A DNA stretch of 64,000 nucleotides. Origin: Wolfiporia cocos. Lineage: Eukaryota > Basidiomycota > Agaricomycetes > Polyporales > Phaeolaceae. The stretch lies in contig JACCLO010000035.1 in assembly GCA_029448655.1 (NCBI GenBank), forward strand, positions 57,763-121,762, in the 5' to 3' direction. Positions within the stretch are counted from its first letter, which is position 1. Each line of letters opens with the position of its first letter. Both the position numbers and the translations under genes were made by a program. Shown here piece after piece: positions 1-11,099 of the stretch. A model generated the notes under the pieces. The model worked only from the letters and a program-made list of their open reading frames with translations, had not been told where the DNA came from and searched no databases.

Positions 1-219
1 GGTCAACCGGCAGTCACAAGGAACATCCCATGCACATGCTGCACCGACCAGCTGTGCCACTGCAACAGCCTTGGTCAATGCGAGTGCTGTCACGTGAGGC
101 AGGTCGCCATCGACGGGACCCTGCTCTGGCGGAATGGCAAATGTTTGATTGTGTTGGGACAGATAGAGAGTGTTATTCTGGATACTGCTTGGACTGTCGC
201 TGATCAGTGTACAGTTTAG
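1..219 (+). CDS. Partial Cys-rich open frame at window edge, unrecognised
   Basis: Frame 1 is open from the first base of the window to a TAG at 217-219 (72 codons), so any start lies outside the window. The visible part has a dense cysteine cluster (C-x-C-C, then C-x-C, then C-x-C-C within about 23 residues) followed by an ordinary-looking tail. I do not recognise the family. Cysteine clusters of this sort occur in some fungal transposon-encoded proteins, which would fit the transposon-rich surroundings, but that is only a guess. It could also be chance coding. Confidence 0.2.
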   Translation, partial: GQPAVTRNIPCTCCTDQLCHCNSLGQCECCHVRQVAIDGTLLWRNGKCLIVLGQIESVILDTAWTVADQCTV

Positions 220-450
220 AGCATGCAATGACTATTCTCTCACTAATTGCCTGGGAGATCAATGTCACCGTGGGTAGTTGTCAGAGCGGATGCCAATGTG
301 ACACTCTCATGAAACACTTTCAGGTCACTGACAGTACAATCCAAGTGAGCGTGGAAGACCGGGTGTGGTGAAAAGTGCTTACCTCTGAGGAGCAGGTGCC
401 GATGACATCCCAGTCACGTGGCAAAAGCCTCTTGCACTCGAACCACCATC

Positions 451-2394
451 ATGTCTGAACAAGCGCCCAACCATGAAGACTCTCCCCCTCTCCCAGAGCC
501 TTCGCCACCATTGGTCCCTCCCTCTCCAAACCCTCACAATGTCTCTTTAGAGGTTCCCAACCCCACACCCCCTTCTTGCAACTCCTCACCTCTCTCCTAT
601 ATGCCCAATTATCCTCTTCTCAATATTTATGACAACAACCACGAAGGATCCTTCAGCACTACTTCAGCGGTCATCGCTCTTGGTATTTTGGCTCACGACG
701 CTCAACATGTCTATGACCTTCACCATGATACTGATCTCACCCACCCCCTTCTCACTTACTCCACTGCCACCCACCGTATGCTTGAATCAATCGGAACTGG
801 AGCCACTGAATTCGCCGCTCGTGGCCTATGCAATCACATCTTCATGATTCGTCTCTGAGATGAACTTATTCATCTTCATCACTACATCGACGACCTCATC
901 CACAAAAGAGACGATGAATTTTCGGATATGGACGACTCTGAATCACTGCCTCGTATCTCTCGTCCTACCACACCAGACCATCCTCACTCTCCTGTTCATG
1001 TTGAATTGACTCCACCTTCTCCTGTATTCAACCCTCACGCTCCCACTCCACCCACCCAACCTTCGACCGTCGCCGAACAGGACACTCTTACCATCACACT
1101 CCAACTTATCCTTAAACACCTTGACATGCTGGAACAATGTGTCAACAACCCTACACCCCAACAGACACCCACACAACCCAACCCACATGTTCGTAAACAG
1201 CCACCCACCAACCCACCAACAGCGCAACCCAAACAACCTCGTACTCAAAACACAAACCTACGCACCAACCGCACACCACCTGACACTACTCAAGTCAACG
1301 AAGACTACGACATGCACCTCGATGACGACCATTTCCCATCACTACCACAACCCACCCCTCTGTCCTTCACCATCATCACGAAACACAAGAAACCACAATC
1401 CTATGCACAAGCAGCGGCTTCCAACCACGATCTCCATAGACCCAACCAACCACCACTGGCTCACCCCAACCGACCCACCGCAGAAATCCCTAAATGCGCC
1501 ATCCAAGACAAGCTTGAATGGGTCATTCACTTTGGCAATCGCATTCCTGGGAACATCAACAAGAATGCCCCTGACGATGCACTCTGTCAACGCATCAACG
1601 CCGGCCTCCACAAAACAATCCAATCTCATGACGTGAACATCACTTACATCAAGTGGACACTTAACAACAATATTATTCTCTACTTCGATAATAACGTCAC
1701 TCACGACTATATCCGCACTAACGTTGTACCCCATATCCGACAGGAATTCTCCCTACCAGACCATGTCATTATCTCTCAAAACATTCCTTGGGGACGACTC
1801 ATGCTGCAAGGTGTCCCATGTCGACCTTATCCCACAGCACCACATTACAATGCCGAAGAACTCGAAAACACCCTACGCCACAACCGAATCCTCTCCAAAG
1901 TCATCCTCACACACGATGTCTGCTGGTTACGCCGTGAAGAAAATATGATTGACCTCCTTCACACTAACGTCGTTATTAGCTTTGAAGACCCAACAGGTAA
2001 ACTTGCCTCGGCAGTGAAATCGTCCACTCTAGGTGTGTTTGGACGACGTGTCACTGCTGTCGACTACCGCGACAAACCCCACCTCGTCCAATGTAAACGT
2101 TGCTGGAAACTAGGCTACATTAGCACCCCCAAGAACCCATGCCGAGCACCTCAGATGTGCCAACAATGTGGAGATGATCATGCAGAAGTCACTCACTGAT
2201 GCAACTGCTACCACTGCCAATCATCCAGATTGGCCGACCCCAAATGCGACTACATACAATGCGCAGAATGCGGAGGCCCACACTTTGCCGATGATGTACA
2301 CTGCCCCTACCGTGGCTGATTCCATCTCCCCCTTGACCCTGTATACCTCCCATCATTCACCGAAGACGGCCCACTTCCTTTCCATGCAGCATGA
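451..2394 (+). pseudogene. LINE ORF1 (gag-like, CCHC zinc knuckles), three in-frame stops
   Basis: The first ATG of the frame is at 451. The frame runs to a TGA at 2392-2394 but is interrupted by TGA at 856-858, 2197-2199 and 2317-2319. The product would be an RNA-binding nucleocapsid-like protein: a Pro/Thr-rich N-terminal half, a central domain and, from about 2090 to 2310, a run of CxxC and CCHC-type knuckles. The stop at 2197 falls inside the knuckles. Each stop is one C-to-T change from CGA, as expected from deamination of methylated CpG. The final TGA overlaps the ORF2 start as ATGA. Confidence 0.8.
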
Positions 2395-5300
2395 AGATCT
2401 CTGATCAACTTCACGTTCTTTCTCTAAATGTTGCAGGTTCTAACATACTCACTCACCTCATCCTCAATACAGCCACCGAATACGACATCATTCTTTTGCA
2501 GGAAATTTGGTATGACCACTCTTGGATGTCAAAAGCTACACTTGGCATAGCACCACTCCCTCATTCACACACTAACACTAATGTAGCATGGACTCTTTTC
2601 CTCCCCACCCTACCCACTCACATCCAACCCTACATCGCCATATACGTTCGACCTAGACTCACACAATACTTCCACATTACTTACCACCCTTTCATCCCAC
2701 CCCACCCGCATATTCTTCCATTATCATTCACATCTCCCTCTCATACGTTCACCATTTGTAATTTTTACAACCAACCTTTCCTTCTCCATCAACCTTTGCT
2801 CGACCTTCTCGACACCACCCCTCCACAAGACGATTTCCTCCTTCTTTCCGGTGACTTCAACCTCCACCACCTGTCATGGGCACTCACTAATATGCTCCCT
2901 CACTTTCACTTCACCCATGGTGACTCTTTACTAGCCTGGACACAACACGCCAACCTTGTCCTTGTAAATGACAACACTACACCGACCTGCCAAGGTCACG
3001 CTAATCAACAACCTTCCATCATCAACCTCACCTTTATACGCTCCATGCCCTCCATGATTTTACATCATTTCAGAATCTCCAACAACCCTATTTGGTGTTC
3101 TGATCATCTTGCATCCATCTGTCACCTCACTCTTTTTGACTACACCCCACCACCTAACCCTACTAAGTCTTATTGCATTGACCCAGCCCACTTCCATGAC
3201 TGGAAAGACGCTTTCAACCATGCCATCTCTTTCCACTCCTTTCCCACCACCTACACCTGTACACACCAACTAGATGATGCAGCCCAACATTTCCTCCTTG
3301 CATGTCGTACTGCTACTATCGACACCATGTGCCCACAATGAGTCACAACCCGCACTAGAGCATATTGGTGGAATCACGAATGTGATCAACTCGCCAATGA
3401 AATCGCCCACACTACCAGCCGCCAAGACCAACATCAACTACATCAACAACTACAGTACATTGCCAGCCGAGCAAAACGAAACTGGACACACGACATCATC
3501 GACCACCAGCAACACTCTGATCTATGGTCTGTCACAAAATGGCCATATCAACAACACAAAACACACTTTCCTCCTCTTCTTTTTAATGATACTCTCACTC
3601 ACACAGTAGACAACAAAGCTACCACACTGGCACACACCTTCTTTCCACCACAAGGCCCACCAGTCTCCATTCAACTCCCTCACGACCCACCTCCACTGCC
3701 CACACGTGACTTCCTGCCCATAACTCTCTTTGAAATCCTCCAAACCATCTGAGACTGCTCTAATTCCACAGCCCCCAGACTGTCAGGCACCAATTGGTGT
3801 GCCCTCAAATGGGCTCTCTCTACATCGAACTCACCTCTCCTTATTAATGCATCTCTCCAGTTAGGCTATCTCCCCACATGTCTCCCACAAGGTTATGTTG
3901 CTCCCATCCCTAAACCCAACAAAAATGATTATACTAACCCTAAAGCGTAACAACCCATCACACTCATTGAGAACCTGTCTTAACTCATCGAAAAAATACT
4001 CCTTTATGACATCGGTCACTACGAACTCATCCCAGCATACCAATTTGGCGGACACAATAACTCATCCATGATTGATGCAGGTATCACATTTGTTACTGAC
4101 GTCAGGAATATCTGGAAACAAGGCCATGTCGCCACCTTCGTCACTCTTGACATTTCTGGTTTCTTCAACAATATCAACCACGATCAACTCTTGTATCAAC
4201 TACACCTCCTTGGATTTCCCCCTAACATCATCCATTGGACCCAATTGCTTATCAGTAATCGTACAGTAGCTTTCCACATCGACTCCTCCACCAGTTGTAC
4301 ATTCCCAGTCGGCAATGTCGGCATCCCCTAAGGATCTCCATTATCCCCAGTCCTTTCTACCATCTACACATCACCACTCCTTCGTGTGTTCCCACATCCT
4401 CTTGACTCCTCCAATGTCACTGACTGCACTCTTTACTCATACGTTGACGACTTCGCCCTACTTTGCACAGGACCCAAACTCAAAATGACGACAACCAGCA
4501 TCACCACAAACATCCACAAGGCATGTGCTATTCTCCGTGAAATTGGCCTTACCATCGGCGATGGCCAAATCGATCTGTGTCATCTTCTCCCTACATGTTG
4601 ACACCAACACACTCCTTTTCAACCTTCCCTCCACCTATCCCTTCCTGACCATGGCAACCTTACCATCACTCCTTCACCTTCCATTCACTGGTTAGGCTTC
4701 TGGATTGACTCCCACCTTACCTTCCACAACCATGTCAACACCCGAGCACGCTTCACACTCACGACCTCATATGCACTCCGACAACTTGTCAACTCCACAC
4801 GTGGACTTCATGTCAAAGCCATCCGACACCTATACCTTATGATGATCCTTCCTATCATGACATACGGTGCACCACTCTACTACAATGGCCACCGACAACT
4901 TAAACTCATCCAACCATTCATTCACATACAGAATCAATGTCTCACCATGATCCTCGGCACTTTTCGCACTACCCCTATCAATTCTCAAGAACATCTAGCA
5001 TCCATTCTCCCCATTCCTCTTACCCTACATCACATCATTACTCAGAATGCCATACGCACACGTACCCTACCTAGCAACTCCCCTATACATAACCGTCCTT
5101 ACTCCAACGTTCAACAACCATACCCCCTTACGATACACACAATCAACAAAACCTACCCAATTACAAATCCAATTACCTACATACACCACCTACTCCCTAC
5201 GGATACTGAACACACTGACCCTTTCATACAGGCACCCTGGGATCGTCAACTGAAATGGGGCACCCATCTTCAATTTGATACCATTGCGCAGAAATCAACG

Positions 5301-6299
5301 AAACAAGAACACACCACACATCGTCACCGTATCCAACACCTACTCGACGTCATCACCACCAATCCTGACCACTTGGCCATCTATACTGACGGATCCTCTC
5401 ACACACCATGCTACCACCATAAACCACATACCGGTGCGGCATTCCTGGTCACCCATCTCGGCAAACACATTCACAATGAGGCGAGAGGCCTCGGCCCACA
5501 AGCCACTTCATTCGATGCCAAACTTTGTGCAGCTGCCCTGGCCGCTAATCGCATCCTTGATGTTCTACCCACACACTTTCACTGTACCACCCATATTCAT
5601 TACTTCATCGATAACACTGCAGTCATCGACAAAGTCTACGACACGTCGAAACACCCCAGCCAACTCGACAGCATCCTCTTCCATGACGCTACCGATGAAC
5701 TCCTTAGCACGTACCCTAATATTTCCATCACCATTCATTGGTGCCTCAGTCACAAGGGCATTCCGGGAAATGAACACGTCAACCAGCTCACACGCACGGC
5801 CGTTCTACTACCCCATTCCATACCACCCACAATTACATGGTTATGGTCCAATGCACGCCAACACACTTTACGATGCTGGCAAAAGGAGTGGGTTTCTAAA
5901 AACCACATAAACTCTTCGAGATATGCGTTAACCTCACTACCTACATACGCACTTCACCCGGTCTTACGGAAATTTACAGAGACACGACACATCCAATCTC
6001 GCATCTTGCAATGCATCACAGGCCACACCTTTATCGGTGAATAATATCAACGCTTCGTACCCAATGAATCACCACTATGTCCAAACAGTAACACCACTAT
6101 CCAAACAAGACGTCACATCCTACTGCACTGTCCTATACACAACCACGCTCGCTCCTTCCTTCACAAAGCCTCTCCTTCATTACAACTCTCCTTCATCCTC
6201 GGTACCGTCAAGGGTTGGCGGGCACTCATATCTTTCCTCAAACACTCCTGCGCTTTTATCAAACAAGATGGCCCCCAGATGGTTTTCGACCCAGGGTAA
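2391..6299 (+). pseudogene. LINE ORF2: APE endonuclease, reverse transcriptase, RNase H, zinc knuckle; inactivated
   Basis: One frame can be followed from ATG 2391 to TAA 6297-6299. The endonuclease (2391-3130) keeps LQEIW, SGDFN and CSDH. The reverse transcriptase (about 3740-4560) keeps motif A (LDISGFFNNINH) and YVDD, but the Gln of the motif B GIPQGSPLSP box is a TAA at 4329-4331. The RNase H (about 5370-5810) has YTDGSS and GNE, but Lys stands where the catalytic Glu is expected (SFDAKLCA) and Asn replaces the last Asp. A C-terminal CCHC-like knuckle lies at about 6070-6150. In-frame stops occur near 3339, 3751, 3949, 3981, 4329, 4599 and 6042, and a local frame disturbance is likely near 4565-4610. 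No function is expected. Confidence 0.85.
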
Positions 6300-6505
6300 G
6301 CCAACCTCACCACCATTACCGGCAAAGACCATGACCATGATTTATGATACATAACATAAGTACGATCGCTCACACCACCCTACTCCATCTTACGATACTC
6401 TTCACTTCCACTGTGGCTCTAGTTAGCTGCCGCACATGTACTTAGGATACTGACTGTGGGGTATAAATGGTTGTCTCTCTCTCTCTCTCTATCCCAGTCA
6501 TGTGG

Positions 6506-8298
6506 GTGAACAGACTACTCGAAGTGAACTGCAGAAAGTTGTCCATGTTCCTTGATTGAAGAGATACGAGAGAATGAGAACGAGAAGATGCAGCAACCAA
6601 GAATCGTACTTATACGAAGTGTTGCAGTGCATGTGGCATTCCTTTCCTATGCATGTGCCATGTTCCCAGTCGCATTCCACAGCATTCATCAGGAAAATAT
6701 CGGTCAGGTATCATACGTTGCTTACCCCCTGATCTGTAGAGCTCTGTAGCACCACATATCAGGCAGTAGCACGGTAGCAGTGGTAGCTTACTCAGGTTTT
6801 CCCTGATGTTTTGCCAATCCCACTGCGTGAAGCGCGGGTATCTGACACAGTCTAGCTGTGGGACTCACCACCTATATCTTGATGTATTAGGTGGCGAGGA
6901 AACTAGACCAGCGCAGCAGGATGTGAGAGATTATTCTACGGTGCAGGCCGAGAATGCTTGGGAGTCCTAATAGGACTCCACTGGGAGTACCAAAGGTACT
7001 CCGCATTGGGCACTCAAGGATTGCCGAGGAGAATAGAACTAAAGTAAAGGACATCAAGTCCCTACTTAAATACATGTGTATGCGATGGTCATGTGCTACT
7101 GTATAGTTACTGACCATTGCGGTTATGTGGCTTTGCCAATCGGGTGAAGCTTATCTTATCTGATGTTTAGGACTCTATCTACAATGGCTGTGTGGGCCGG
7201 TAATGGCCGCACCAATAGTAGTGGAGGAGTTATGTCTTTATTGTTAGTAACGCGGGCACAGCCCAGGTATAGGGGAAGGCCAAATGCCAGTACCATGCGG
7301 TATAATGGCAATTGGTCGGACCTTGTGTGCTGGCCAAGGCGAGACGCCGAGGTAGCTATGCCATTGGACGGAAGTACCATGGCATGTGTTAATGTACCGG
7401 ACCGTATGGTTACCGGGACATGTGTTGGACTAGGCCGTGAGGCTAGGTCCGGAGGTTGGGCAACGCCGTGATGGCAGAGGCCCGGGGATTGGCAAGTGCC
7501 GATCCATGAGGATGGGCCAAGGGGCTGGTCCAATTAGCGATATTGCCTGGCAGCTAATATTATGCTATGGTGCCATGTTTATGCGAGCATGGCATGTTCG
7601 TGATGTCATTGTGGTCTAGGACCTTATGATGTAGGTGGTCTAGCTCTTACAGGTGAGACCGGTGACGTAGCTATGACGTGGCTAAGTCTAGGCAGTCGTT
7701 GCGGATATCAGACCGTGTGGTTACCGATGATGATGCGATGACGTGTAGCCATGTGACTAGCGTGTTATGCTAACGTAAGGGATAAGCCCAGTTAAGGACT
7801 TGTCATGGTGGCAATGGGAGTTAACCCGTAGATAACTTGTAGTTAGATGTATAAATCCCGGATAAATTGCTATAATCGTAGGAAAAATGCTGTAAGCCCC
7901 AGATAAATCTGTGACAGTATCAGTGATTGATGACTGAGATGGGGGCGGGGGTCCTCATGGAGATGCAATCGTGCAGGATGTGGATTCAATGCCGTTATGG
8001 GGGCAGAAGTGTTGGTAGTATTTGCCCAAGTGTCCGTGATCCATAAGGAGTTTAGACAAGGTGAGTGTGAACATTGCGGGAGCCGATGGAGCATCAATGC
8101 TATGGGTTAGTTTATGAGATGATGGGGCAGCAAGTGCGGCACTTGCTAGATTGTAAGTATGCCATTCTTTTCACCACTGTTGGAGTGTTGTTGTGTGTCC
8201 GTGGATCAGCCACATGAGGGTCGGTGGGATGGATGCAGGGAGCCGATTGGCCAGAAGGCCCTATAGGATATGGGAGTGTCCGCACGTGTTGCCGTGGT
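6506..8298. other. Intergenic, repeat-like, no gene recognised
   Basis: No reading frame in this stretch resembles a known protein. The DNA has several short inverted repeats, for example around 6957-7010 (TAGGACTCC/GGAGTCCTA type) and 7190-7213. It looks like old transposon debris, but I could not assign it. Confidence 0.4.
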
Positions 8299-8603
8299 TG
8301 TTGGAGTCCCAGGCACCTACTGTTCATTGTTTACTGTATACATATCAGCACCAAGAATGAGTAGCAGCACCGAGAATTTCCTTCGACTGAGAAGGTTGAT
8401 TGTCCGATCATTCCACCGACATCCTTCATTTCCCCTCATTGTGTTCCCCCACCTCGATTGGCTGTCACCTCCTCATCGGATGCGCCAGTCAAGCGGCTAC
8501 ACTTCTAGTATATTCAGTGTAGGTACTGCTTGCACGTTTTGCCGGTTTGGACACTCTGCTTACTCATTCCATAGTATTGGGACTGCTACAATTTGAAAAA
8601 ACA
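8299..8603. mobile_element. Candidate copia-like solo LTR
   Basis: The segment begins TGTTGGAGTCC, typical of Ty1/copia LTRs, and ends AAAAAACA. It is flanked by TGGT on both sides (8295-8298 and 8604-8607), only 4 bp, so chance is possible. The strand is not determined. Confidence 0.35.
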
Positions 8604-9029
8604 TGGTTGTCCAACTTGACGCTGTTACAGTATATTACCATTCCTTTACCCATGACCACTCCTTCACCCACTCGGCTCTAACTCTTCCCCTGCTTTGAGT
8701 TATGCTCCCATATTTTGATTTCACCTTTGTATATGCTATAGTATTGTGCTCAAATTCTTTCGTCAAGTTCTGACAAACAGTTTGTTGCCAGTGAACACAT
8801 TTATATCTGTAATTGCCTATTTTAGATGAAATGCACTATATTTCGAACAACTGTAGTCTACGGTTGAAATGGAGTGTGAATCTGATAGCTTATAAATTTA
8901 CTGAGGCCATTTCGTATATTTCCCTTCAAGATATAGAAGATTGGAGTGAAATTGAGGCCACCAGAAATAGGCGTGACAAATGAGTGACATGTATGGAATG
9001 AGAGCTTGCATGACGCGGCGAGGAGTAGC
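8604..9029. other. Intergenic, AT-rich, nothing recognised
   Basis: No convincing reading frame or repeat structure was seen here. Confidence 0.4.
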
Positions 9030-9529
9030 TGTCACAACATTTTTGGTGGCATTATCTTATTTTATAAAGTACGTCTTTCACTGGGGTCGAACTCACGACT
9101 TCAGACGACAAAGGCACGTGACCGTCCTACAGCGGCACGTTACTTACAGTAGATAATGTGCATCTCTGTAGAGTAGATAAGATAGTATATCACAGTGTTA
9201 CATAAGCGTTCCAGGCTCTGACTGTTAGGCGCGTGCGCACAGGCCACGTCGCTTTAGGGCAAGGGCTATTACTTAGGACTACAGCGCTACTGTGATGTAT
9301 ATAAGCCTTAGAGTCTGAGGCGTTACCTCAGACTCATCAATTTGTACCATGCCTTAGGGCACATACCATCCATCCTGCGCGCACTCCTTTTAAGACGCTT
9401 GCTAGTCTGTTGAAGTACCTCGACCTCGTCTTAGGGCTTTGGCAACCTTTCGTCGACCTAGTCTAGGGATAGAGACTTGTGAGCAGGGACTTAGGCGTTG
9501 AGGGATGACCCAGAAGATGTTATGGGTCA
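9030..9529 (+). mobile_element. Solo LTR related in layout to the adjacent LTR element
   Basis: A 500-bp segment begins TGTCACAAC, nearly the same as the start of the young LTR element at 9750, and ends GGTCA. It is flanked by GTAGC (9025-9029) and GTAGT (9530-9534), a 5-bp duplication with one C/T mismatch. Inside are a TATA box (TATATAAG, 9298-9305) and, just downstream, a perfect 10-bp hairpin (GAGTCTGAGG/CCTCAGACTC, 9311-9335). The same TATA-then-hairpin order occurs in the young element. The interior sequence is otherwise diverged, so this is an older relative, not a copy. Confidence 0.65.
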
Positions 9530-9749
9530 GTAGTGCACGCGGCTGAGACTCGGAGTTACCAAATTGAGGTGTAGTCACGCTGGGGTTTTTGTGACATTCT
9601 GTTACTTTGGTATGTTTTGCTTGATACTCCACATGTTCACCAGCAATGCCTCTGGTATTCTTAATATATATATACTTCATACGTTGGTTGATATATTCCA
9701 CTCATTATTTTGGAGGAAGGTGTGTTGGACAAATGACGAAAAATGGAGT
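9530..9749. other. Short spacer between two LTR insertions
   Basis: No gene is visible. The last five bases, GGAGT (9745-9749), are the left target-site duplication of the LTR element that follows. Confidence 0.5.
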
Positions 9750-10316
9750 TGTCACAAACTTTCCTAGGTGGATACGTAACATCCCTCGCTATAGGTATTA
9801 TAGGCGCCGCTAGGTGCGCGCGCGCTTCCCTGATCCTCAGCCACCTCCAGCGCCCGTCCAGGACTCCGTCTAGATCATATGACCATAGGTTAGCGCTGTA
9901 GGGTAGCGCGCGCCTTAGGTACTCACGTTAGGGTCACACAAGTACATACGTCACGGTAGTTACATTGTCATGTGCTCTCTTAGTTACGGCGCACAGGCCC
10001 ATACTTTAGGGCGGCCATTACTGGCCAACTCCCCATGTATAAGTACGACAAGATGAGGACTTACATCCTCATCTTTAGGATTCTCGACAACTGAGCTTAG
10101 GCTCCTCTCTCATTCTGCGCTGTGTGCGTCACTGCCCCGGGGGCCCTCACGCTCTTGCTTGACTGTGTGCTAGTCGACTACGCCGTCGTACACAAGGGAT
10201 GCGTCAAGCTCCCACGTTGCCTCTGCGCCGGCCTCTGGCCGATTGGTACACCGCCTTGTAGGCGCGTTAGGGACTCCCCTGTAGCCAGGGTCCCACAGCC
10301 TAGTGAGTCTGTGTCA
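9750..10316 (+). repeat. 5' LTR of the TRIM-like element
   Basis: 567 bp, TG...CA. It holds a TATA box (TATAAG, 10038-10043) and an 8-bp-stem hairpin (GATGAGGA/TCCTCATC, 10052-10073). A start site 25-32 bp below TATA would fall at about 10063-10075. Confidence 0.93.
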
Positions 10317-10317
10317 T

Positions 10318-10330
10318 AATCCTAAAGATG
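10318..10330 (+). promoter_or_regulatory. Predicted self-priming primer-binding site
   Basis: AATCCTAAAGATG lies one base after the 5' LTR and is the exact reverse complement of CATCTTTAGGATT at 10070-10082 in the LTR, where the transcript should begin. It does not resemble the usual tRNA-complementary TGG start. In Tf1/sushi-group LTR elements the first bases of the RNA fold back on the primer-binding site and prime reverse transcription; this arrangement matches that design. Confidence 0.75.
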
Positions 10331-11099
10331 TTTTACCTCCCCTCCGGCGCTCGCGCTGGGGCCGAGGGTTTTTCACTCGCAGGTCGCCAAGGCAACGCGG
10401 CGGGGCAGCCTCTTGGGAGAAGACCCAGAGGTCCGTAGTCTTACGAGCCCCCACGAAGCGTTACACCTGGCAAAGCGGCCGCGAGGAGTAAAAAGCAAGT
10501 CCGCCCCCCATGAACACAGGGTAGCGGGATCGACCAGGGTAAGCCCCGTTTGAGGACCCGCCGCCATCACCCCTGCAAAGGGAATGCATGCGCGTGTGGA
10601 GGTCTAGGGCACCTCGGCCATTATCCCTGGGCGGCAGGAGTCAGCTCACCAATCCTTGACCTGTGGGTATGCGAAGGGAACCCGCGAGGGTCTCCCAACC
10701 CCACACCGACGGTCAACATTATGAATACGGAAACACGACTAGGTACTTAATCGACGAGGGCCCAACATAGTCGGAGGTCGGCGCGTCATGCGTAGCCAAG
10801 TCGGCACACGCTAGGAAAGGAATGACACAGCATTACCTTCCCATTAGCCTCTGCGCTCACCGCTAGCGACGACTCACGCTCTCACGTCAGGCATGTAAGG
10901 AACAGGGAACGGTGAACAACGTCCCAATGTCTCCTGAATGGTTACCCTCCTTCGTACCCCCACTGGCGGACAGGACCGCCGATGACTGGAACTTCCACCT
11001 GGGTGCGCAGGTGCCAGACATCAAAACTCAACCTAAGGGATGTTGCGTCGTAGGTTATAGGTACAACGTCGGGACGACGTTTTTCGAGAGGGGGGGTAA

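Larger units (their letters stand above)
422..6490 (+). mobile_element. Full-length decayed non-LTR (LINE) retrotransposon, Tad1/I-like layout
   Basis: A 6.07-kb element carries ORF1 (gag-like with zinc knuckles) and ORF2 (endonuclease, reverse transcriptase, RNase H, C-terminal zinc knuckle). It is bounded by a 15-bp target-site duplication, ATCCCAGTCACGTGG at 407-421 and ATCCCAGTCATGTGG at 6491-6505, differing at one CpG-to-TpG position. The 3' end is a short TC microsatellite (about 6474-6490) instead of poly(A). Both ORFs contain several in-frame stops, so the copy cannot be autonomous. The combination of an APE-type endonuclease and RNase H places it among Tad1/I-like fungal LINEs; the exact clade needs a phylogeny. 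Confidence 0.9.

Noticed and set aside
10122..10319. Two identical 65-codon frames at 10122 and 11472 as a duplicated gene
   Set aside because: They are the same position in the two LTRs; no coding role is supported.
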